From assembly GCA_002825515.1 (NCBI GenBank), contig PJET01000168.1, positions 1 through 11,950 of the forward strand: a stretch of DNA of 11,950 nt, in the 5' to 3' direction. Below, in pieces: positions 6,744 through 11,950 of this stretch; the stretch's first letter is position 1, and each line of letters starts with the position of its first letter. The DNA comes from Candidatus Thorarchaeota archaeon MP11T_1 (GTDB lineage Archaea > Asgardarchaeota > Thorarchaeia > Thorarchaeales > Thorarchaeaceae). Both the position numbers and the translations under genes were made by a program. The notes beneath the pieces are model-generated. The model searched no databases. It was not told where the DNA came from and was given only the letters and a program-made list of their open reading frames with translations.

Positions 6744-6751
6744 TTATATAA
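6744..6751 (+). promoter_or_regulatory. Archaeal TATA box for the aminotransferase gene
   Basis: TTATATAA is close to the archaeal consensus, with AGATAGG upstream. Its centre is about 42 bases from the ATG at 6790. Initiation would fall near 6772-6775, leaving room for AGGGG at about 6776-6780 as a ribosome-binding site. The rest of the 184-base divergent spacer shows no further gene. Confidence 0.6.
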
Positions 6752-6789
6752 ACTGGGACCTTCTCCGCAGGTTCATAGGGGTAATAGTG

Positions 6790-7950
6790 ATGCTTGCTAA
6801 GAGAAATGTAGATGTTCCTGCGAGTGAAATCCGTAAAATCTTCAACAAGATAATTGGTAGAACTGATGTCTTTGATATGACTGTCGGGATTCCTGATTTC
6901 GATACTCCTACACACATAAAGGAAGCCGCAAAGAAGGCTCTCGATGATGGGTTCACTAGGTACACTCACAATGCTGGTTATATCGATGTAAGAGAGGCGC
7001 TAGCTCAGAAACTCAAACGTGACAATAATATTGAAGCCAATCCTGAGACCGAGCTAATTTGTACAGCAGGTGGTATGGGAGCTCTTGTTCTTGCGAACAT
7101 GGTCATTGTAAACCCAGGTGATGAGGTGATATATCCAGATCCGGGATTTGTGAGTCACTATGCACACATTAAACTAGCTGAAGGCGTGCCAGTTCCAGTT
7201 CAACTGAAGAAGGAACATCGGTTCGGTCTCGTAGCAGAGGATATTGAAAGCAAGATTACTTCAAAGACCAAGATGATAGTACTTAATTCACCAAACAATC
7301 CAACTGGTGGAGTTATTTCCAATAAGGAAATGAAAAAAATTGCAGAATTATGTATTGAGAATGATTTGTACGTGATTGCCGATGAAGCATATGAGAAATT
7401 TAGATACGTGGAGGAAGATCCTTTGTTTATTGGCTCACTCCCAGGTATGAAGGAGAGAACCGTTTCAATATTTTCACTTTCAAAGACCTATGCAATGACA
7501 GGATGGCGTATTGCTGTTGCAACAGGATCCAGTGAGCTGATTGGCGCAATGACAAAGTTACAGGAACATATCATAGCAATGCCAACGTCTATAGCACAAA
7601 AAGCCGCAGCCGCTGCTGCAATAGGACCTCAAGATTGCATCAGTGAGATGTTGCAGACATTTCGACGACGACGGGACTTAATCACAAAGGGATTAAACGA
7701 TATCGAAGGAGTTGAACTAGAACCTCCTGGAGGCGCGTTTTATGTATTCCCTGATGTATCTGCATATGGTATAAAATCATATGACCTTGTTTACAAAATC
7801 CTGAATGAAACTAAAGTGGTCACGGTCCATGGAACAGCTTTTGGAAAATATGGGGAAGGATTCCTAAGGCTCTGTTATGCTGTTTCTACAGAGAGGATTA
7901 ATGAAGCACTCAGCAGATTAGATAGTTATCTACCAAAATTACTGCATTAA
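6790..7950 (+). CDS. PLP-dependent aminotransferase, class I/II (aspartate aminotransferase fold)
   Basis: This 386-residue, fold-type I enzyme transfers an amino group between an amino acid and a 2-oxo acid. Catalytic landmarks are all present. Asn170 is in NNPTGG, Asp198 and Tyr201 in IADEAYEKF, the PLP-binding Lys232 in SLSKTYAMTGWR, and the carboxylate-binding Arg360 in FLRLCYA. The N-terminus also carries a GIPDFDTP motif like archaeal aspartate/broad-range aminotransferases. The ATG at 6790 was chosen over the adjacent GTG at 6787 for its better distance to AGGGG. It has its own TATA box. The glycyl radical enzyme starts 49 bases downstream, so partial co-transcription is possible. Amino acid specificity cannot be set from sequence. 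Aspartate, alanine, or a pathway-specific keto acid are all open. Confidence 0.92.
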   Translation: MLAKRNVDVPASEIRKIFNKIIGRTDVFDMTVGIPDFDTPTHIKEAAKKALDDGFTRYTHNAGYIDVREALAQKLKRDNNIEANPETELICTAGGMGALVLANMVIVNPGDEVIYPDPGFVSHYAHIKLAEGVPVPVQLKKEHRFGLVAEDIESKITSKTKMIVLNSPNNPTGGVISNKEMKKIAELCIENDLYVIADEAYEKFRYVEEDPLFIGSLPGMKERTVSIFSLSKTYAMTGWRIAVATGSSELIGAMTKLQEHIIAMPTSIAQKAAAAAAIGPQDCISEMLQTFRRRRDLITKGLNDIEGVELEPPGGAFYVFPDVSAYGIKSYDLVYKILNETKVVTVHGTAFGKYGEGFLRLCYAVSTERINEALSRLDSYLPKLLH

Positions 7951-7999
7951 TTGTGTCAGATGCGAAAAGTAATGAATAAAAAAATCAATAGTGTGAAAG

Positions 8000-10312
8000 A
8001 TGACGTCCCGAAGTCAGCGCTTAAAGCAAAGAATGCTTGATGCCGAACCAACGATATCATCAGAGAGAGCTGTTCTCTTCACAGAATATGTTAAAGCTAA
8101 CTGGTCTGAACCAGCAATCCTTAGGAATGCTGGTGCATTTGCTCATGTTCTTGATAATATAACAATTAGAATAGAGCCCGATGAACTTATCGTTGGGAAC
8201 ATGGGACCAACACCTCGGTCCTGCCAAGTGTTTCCGGAGTACAGCTGGAAGTGGATTGAGGAAGAGCTAGACAAATTTAACAAACGTAGAACAGAACGAT
8301 TCTCAATAAGTGAGGAGGACAAACAAAATCTCCGAAAAGTCTTCCAATTCTGGAAACAAAAGAGCACAGCGGAAATTGCTGGGATAAAGATGCCACAAGA
8401 ATCGATAGAAGCATCTAAAGCAGGCTTATTCACGATTGGAGCACCAGGCACGGGAATCGGACATGTTATTGTCGATTATGAAGAAGTTCTCCGGAAGGGG
8501 TTCCTAGGGATTCTAGACGAATTAGAAGGGATAGCAGGTGATTATTATGACGCAGTTCGTACTGAGATCATTGCTGTGCTTAGATATGCGGAACGATTCT
8601 CTCATCTTGCTTCAGACATGGCAAAGAAAGAGCCCGATAAAATCCGAAAGGAAGAACTGAAAGAGATCTCTAGAATCTGCATGAAAGTTCCAGCTGAACC
8701 TGCAGGTTCGTTCCATGAGGCGCTTCAATCTTTCTGGTTCATTCATCTTTTGATACAGACTGAGTCTAACGGTCATTCAATGTCCACTGGAAGGTTTGAT
8801 CAGTATATGTTTCCATTTTACATGAGTGACATAAAGAAAGGGAGTATTGACCAAGCTCGTGTACTCGAACTTCTTGAGGCACTGTGGGTAAAAATGACAT
8901 CTCTTATCAAGATTCGAAATGAGTACTATAGTATCGCATTTGCCGGTCATCCAATGTTCCAGAACCTCACAATAGGAGGACAGAACGAAGATAGGAAAGA
9001 TTCATCAAATGATCTTACTAGGTTAATACTTCAGGCGACTGCTAATATTAGAGTGACTCAACCAAGTGTTTCATTCCGGTGGCATAAAAATACCCCAGAA
9101 GATCTCAAGTTACAGGTTATTGATGTAATATCTCAGGGACTTGGGATGCCAGGTCTCTTTAATGATGATGCAATCATTCCAATGATGGTTGAGAAGGGAA
9201 CTCTCCAATCGGAAGCTCATAATTATTCGATATTGGGATGCGTCGAGCCAATAATTGGAGGAAAATCTGATCCAAGACAAAATATTGGGTATGTGAATTT
9301 ACCGAAGATACTTGAAGTGACACTGAACAATGGTACGGATCCAAAAACAGGTAAACTAGTCGGGAAAGAAACCGGAGATCCTCGTAACTTCAAATCATTT
9401 GACGACTTGTGGATAGCATTCAAGGAACAGATCGATTACACAATAGAGCTATTGACTCGTGCAGATAGAGTTGCTGCAGAAGTACTTGCAGAAAACACAC
9501 CTACTCCCTTCATATCATCACTTCTTGAGGGATGCAATGAGTCAGGAAAGACAATGCAGGAAGGCGGAGCTATTTACAATTCAGGTGGAATTATGGGAGT
9601 TGGTATTGCTATCGTAGCAGACTCCCTTGAAGTTCTGCGAAAGTTCATCTTCGAGAAGAAAGAGCCAACGATGGATGAGATGCTTCAGATTCTTGCTGAA
9701 AACTACGAAGGTCATGAAGAACTGAGAATTAAGTTTGAAAATGATCCATCAAAGTATGGTAATGACTATGAGAAAGTAGACTTTCTCGCAAGAAACACTG
9801 GAAGAGCTTTTTGTAATTCAATCCAGAGTAGGATGACAACTAGGAATGGTCCATATCATGGAGCCCTTTTCTCAGTTTCTATGTATATTCCACAAGGTGA
9901 AGTTCTAGGAGCAACACCAGATGGAAGAAAATCTGGATACATGATATCTGATGGGGTATCACCAACCCAGAATAGAGATGTTAATGGGCCAACAGCAGCA
10001 ATGAAATCAGTCGCTCGGCTAGATCATGCATTATGTTACAATGGTACGCTATACAATATGAAATTTACACCAGACTTCTTTGATACTGAGTCAAGAAGAA
10101 AGAAGTTCATCAGTATGGTTGACGCATACTTCGGAATGGGAGGTTTCCATGTACAATTCAATGTGGTTTCAAGAGAAACCCTTGAAGATGCAAAAGTAAA
10201 TCCACTCCTGCATAGGGATCTTATTGTTCGTGTTGCTGGGTATAGTGCATATTTCATAGAACTTGATCCATTTGTCCAAGATGAGGTAATCGCTCGAACC
10301 GAGTTTTCTTGA
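8000..10312 (+). CDS. Glycyl radical enzyme, PFL/glycerol dehydratase family, substrate unassigned
   Basis: This is a 770-residue cytosolic, oxygen-sensitive radical enzyme. A PFL-like barrel precedes a C-terminal Gly-radical domain. The thiyl cysteine is Cys414 in GCVEP, with Glu416 as the likely general base. The radical-bearing residue is Gly747 in RVAGYSAYF, 23 residues from the end. His155 (GIGHVIVDYE) and His259 (SNGHSMS) match conserved active-site histidines of the glycerol dehydratase group. The Asp found 14 residues after the Cys in glycerol dehydratase aligns with Asn428, and the preceding His with Gln427. The Cys-Val-Glu-Pro loop excludes true pyruvate formate-lyase, which has Cys-Cys. 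No activating radical SAM enzyme is nearby. The gene is followed by KDG kinase and KDPG aldolase genes, suggesting a polyol or sugar acid substrate. The ATG at 8000 has only weak GTGTGAAAG upstream. Confidence 0.93.
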   Translation: MTSRSQRLKQRMLDAEPTISSERAVLFTEYVKANWSEPAILRNAGAFAHVLDNITIRIEPDELIVGNMGPTPRSCQVFPEYSWKWIEEELDKFNKRRTERFSISEEDKQNLRKVFQFWKQKSTAEIAGIKMPQESIEASKAGLFTIGAPGTGIGHVIVDYEEVLRKGFLGILDELEGIAGDYYDAVRTEIIAVLRYAERFSHLASDMAKKEPDKIRKEELKEISRICMKVPAEPAGSFHEALQSFWFIHLLIQTESNGHSMSTGRFDQYMFPFYMSDIKKGSIDQARVLELLEALWVKMTSLIKIRNEYYSIAFAGHPMFQNLTIGGQNEDRKDSSNDLTRLILQATANIRVTQPSVSFRWHKNTPEDLKLQVIDVISQGLGMPGLFNDDAIIPMMVEKGTLQSEAHNYSILGCVEPIIGGKSDPRQNIGYVNLPKILEVTLNNGTDPKTGKLVGKETGDPRNFKSFDDLWIAFKEQIDYTIELLTRADRVAAEVLAENTPTPFISSLLEGCNESGKTMQEGGAIYNSGGIMGVGIAIVADSLEVLRKFIFEKKEPTMDEMLQILAENYEGHEELRIKFENDPSKYGNDYEKVDFLARNTGRAFCNSIQSRMTTRNGPYHGALFSVSMYIPQGEVLGATPDGRKSGYMISDGVSPTQNRDVNGPTAAMKSVARLDHALCYNGTLYNMKFTPDFFDTESRRKKFISMVDAYFGMGGFHVQFNVVSRETLEDAKVNPLLHRDLIVRVAGYSAYFIELDPFVQDEVIARTEFS

Positions 10313-10345
10313 GAACAGGTCGGCAGATTTAACATTTCCATAAGA

Positions 10346-10353
10346 GATTATAC
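10346..10353 (+). promoter_or_regulatory. Candidate TATA box for the kinase-aldolase genes, within an inverted repeat
   Basis: GATTATAC lies about 34 bases upstream of the ATG at 10384. It sits inside AAGAG-ATTATA-CTCTT (10342-10357), a perfect 5-base inverted repeat. The 71-base spacer after the glycyl radical enzyme makes an internal promoter plausible. Read-through from upstream is equally possible. Confidence 0.4.
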
Positions 10354-10383
10354 TCTTGTTAGACCTTTGATGAGTTGAGAAGC

Positions 10384-11379
10384 ATGAATTATGACGTAGT
10401 CACATTTGGAGAGGTAATGCTCCGTCTCTCCCCTCCTGACTTCAAGAGGTTTGAGCAGACTGAGAGCTTTAATGCTAATGCAGGTGGAGCAGAGATGAAT
10501 GTTGCTGTAGCTTGTGCACGATTAGGATTGAAATCTGCTTATGTCACAAAACTGGGGGACAATTCTATCGGTCATTTCATACGGAACAAAGCTCGAGAAC
10601 ATGGAGTTGATACTTCACACATTCTCTGGGATGCTGGTAGTAGATGTGGTGTTTACTTTGTAGAATTCGGTGCTGCACCACGAACAAACCGGGTCATCTA
10701 TGACCGTAAGGAGTCTGCTATAAGTAAGATAAAACCTGGAGAGGCTGATTGGAAAAAAATTCTGAAGGAAACTAAACTATTTCACACAAGCGGAATTACA
10801 CCTGCTCTTAGTTCAAGTTGTGCAGAGGCAACTGATGAAGCACTTAAGATAGCAAAAGAACAGGATGTCAAAGTTTCATACGATGTTAACTATAGAGGAA
10901 AACTTTGGACTCCAAAAGAAGCCAAAAAATTCACAGAACCTGCCTCTGAGTTTATTGATATATTAATCACAACTGAGGAGGACACAAAGGTTGTCTATGG
11001 AATTGAAGGAAAAGACTACGAAGATGTTGCAGCAAAACTGATTGACAAATTTGGATTTGAGGTGGTGGTCATTACACTCAGGGAAACACCTTCGGTTTGG
11101 TTCAACAAGTGGTCAGTATTCGCATATTCCAATGGAAAAGTGTTCAAAAGCCCTGTCTATGATGTAGAAATTGTGGATCGATTAGGAGGAGGCGACTCGT
11201 GCAGTGCAGGTTTTATCTATGGATATCTTGAGCTGAAAGATCTACAGAAAGCAGTCGATTTTGGCTCAGCATTCTCAGCACTGAAGCACTCAGTTCCTGG
11301 AGACCTAGCTTTTGTTTACAAATCAGAGGTTGAAGAACTCATCAAGGGTCGCCAACGTGGTTTGCGTATTGAAAGGTGA
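10384..11379 (+). CDS. kdgK: PfkB-family sugar kinase, 2-keto-3-deoxygluconate kinase-like
   Basis: This 331-residue ribokinase-fold enzyme most likely phosphorylates 2-keto-3-deoxygluconate (or a related keto-deoxy acid) to KDPG with ATP. The first PfkB signature reads NANAGGAEMNVAVACARLG (from residue 30). The second is DRLGGGDSCSAGF, containing the catalytic Asp271. The GEVMLRLSPP opening and the VNYRGKLW motif are typical of KDG kinases rather than ribokinase or fructokinase. The KDPG aldolase gene follows after 5 bases, which strongly supports the assignment. The ATG at 10384 is chosen over TTG at 10375 on family N-terminus and TATA distance. The ribosome-binding site is weak (GATGAG) and the message may be nearly leaderless. 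The residue after the GGGDS motif is Cys where Phe is usual. Confidence 0.85.
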   Translation: MNYDVVTFGEVMLRLSPPDFKRFEQTESFNANAGGAEMNVAVACARLGLKSAYVTKLGDNSIGHFIRNKAREHGVDTSHILWDAGSRCGVYFVEFGAAPRTNRVIYDRKESAISKIKPGEADWKKILKETKLFHTSGITPALSSSCAEATDEALKIAKEQDVKVSYDVNYRGKLWTPKEAKKFTEPASEFIDILITTEEDTKVVYGIEGKDYEDVAAKLIDKFGFEVVVITLRETPSVWFNKWSVFAYSNGKVFKSPVYDVEIVDRLGGGDSCSAGFIYGYLELKDLQKAVDFGSAFSALKHSVPGDLAFVYKSEVEELIKGRQRGLRIER

Positions 11380-11384
11380 ACAAT

Positions 11385-11950
11385 ATGTGGACGAAAGAAA
11401 AGGCAATGAAATTAATCTATGAAACCGGTCTCATTCCAATTATTCGTGTTGAGTCTACAGATATTGCTTTCAAAGTAGCAGAAGCATTTCTAGCAGGTGG
11501 AATCAATATCATAGAAGTCACAATGAGTGTTCCTGGTGCAATCGATGTAGTCAAGCAACTTATCGAAAACTATGGCAATAAGGTTCTCATAGGAACAGGA
11601 ACAGTTGTAGATGGTAGAATGGCAGAGGAAGTCATCAAAGCTGGAAGTCAATTCATTGTCAGTCCAAACTATTCCAAAGAATTGATAGAGACTGCTAAAA
11701 AACACTCCAAACCAATAATTCCAGGAGCTCTCACGCCAACTGAAATCTTTAGCGCATATTCGATGGGAGCAGACGCAGTGAAAGTATTTCCATGTGGGAA
11801 CGTGGGGGGGGCTGACTATCTAAAAGCCATCAGAGCTCCGTTACCAGACATCCCGTTGGTTCCAACAGGAGGGGTTGATCTTGAAACAGCAGGAGCGATG
11901 CTTGATGCTGGTGCATACGCACTAGGCGTTGGCGGAGCAATTACAGACAA
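11385..11950 (+). CDS. eda: KDPG/KHG aldolase (Eda family), 3' end beyond the window
   Basis: The first 188 codons are present and the frame is open at the window edge. The protein is a class I aldolase that splits 2-keto-3-deoxy-6-phosphogluconate to pyruvate and glyceraldehyde 3-phosphate, or 4-hydroxy-2-oxoglutarate to pyruvate and glyoxylate. Visible signatures are IPIIRV at the first strand, Glu44 in IIEVTM, GTGTV, SPNY, PGALTPTE, the Schiff-base Lys133 in DAVKVFPC, and VPTGGV. Glu44 and Lys133 match the spacing of the bacterial enzyme. The ATG at 11385 has AGGTGA 5 bases upstream, overlapping the kinase stop, so the two are translationally close. About 20-30 residues should remain outside the window. 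Confidence 0.9.
   Translation, partial: MWTKEKAMKLIYETGLIPIIRVESTDIAFKVAEAFLAGGINIIEVTMSVPGAIDVVKQLIENYGNKVLIGTGTVVDGRMAEEVIKAGSQFIVSPNYSKELIETAKKHSKPIIPGALTPTEIFSAYSMGADAVKVFPCGNVGGADYLKAIRAPLPDIPLVPTGGVDLETAGAMLDAGAYALGVGGAITD

Noticed and set aside
6628..6969. Minus-strand open frames across the aminotransferase 5' end and spacer
   Set aside because: They cover the aminotransferase coding start and its TATA box and have low-complexity, non-family sequence.
1..11950. CRISPR array, transposase, tRNA or phage genes
   Set aside because: I found no spaced direct repeats, terminal inverted repeats, clover-leaf-like segments or mobile-element proteins on either strand.

Overview
The window looks archaeal, and an Asgard-type anaerobe is my best guess. 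TATA boxes with purine-rich BRE-like flanks sit upstream of several genes, and I see no bacterial -35/-10 pairs. Start codons follow GAGGT/GGTG/AGGAGG Shine-Dalgarno sequences, and one gene encodes a small beta-grasp protein ending in Gly-Gly. Base composition is moderately AT-rich and there is no rRNA or tRNA, so the taxonomic guess rests on gene style alone.

Layout. Positions 1-40 may be the tail of a plus-strand gene. Positions 53-1653 (minus) hold a two-gene operon: a zinc medium-chain alcohol/polyol dehydrogenase, then an ATC-hydrolase-like protein; both start with TTG. A 146-bp divergent spacer carries a perfect 18-bp palindrome, followed by a MoaD/SAMP-like gene (1800-2090, plus). It converges across a hairpin terminator on a minus-strand pair (2124-4664): a FAD-linked 2-hydroxyacid-type oxidase and its CCG-domain Fe-S partner. 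The partner is broken by two frameshifts. A divergent spacer with TATA-flanking inverted repeats leads to a URO-D superfamily protein (4804-5931, plus), which converges on an RraA-like aldolase (5937-6605, minus). Divergent from the aldolase runs a plus-strand series: a class I/II aminotransferase (6790-7950), a glycyl radical enzyme (8000-10312), a KDG-kinase-like PfkB kinase (10384-11379) and a KDPG/KHG aldolase (11385 to the window edge).

How the genes may work together. Most of these enzymes handle hydroxy acids, keto acids or polyols: alcohol dehydrogenase, hydroxyacid oxidase, RraA aldolase, aminotransferase, sugar-acid kinase and 2-keto-3-deoxy-phospho-acid aldolase. The glycyl radical enzyme directly precedes a KDG kinase and KDPG aldolase. 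This raises the possibility of an oxygen-sensitive route in which radical dehydration of a polyol or sugar acid yields a 2-keto-3-deoxy acid, which is then phosphorylated and split to pyruvate and a triose phosphate. That is inference. The glycyl radical enzyme has the Cys-x-Glu and Gly-radical signatures, but has Asn where glycerol-dehydratase-type enzymes carry a catalytic Asp. Its activating enzyme is not in the window.
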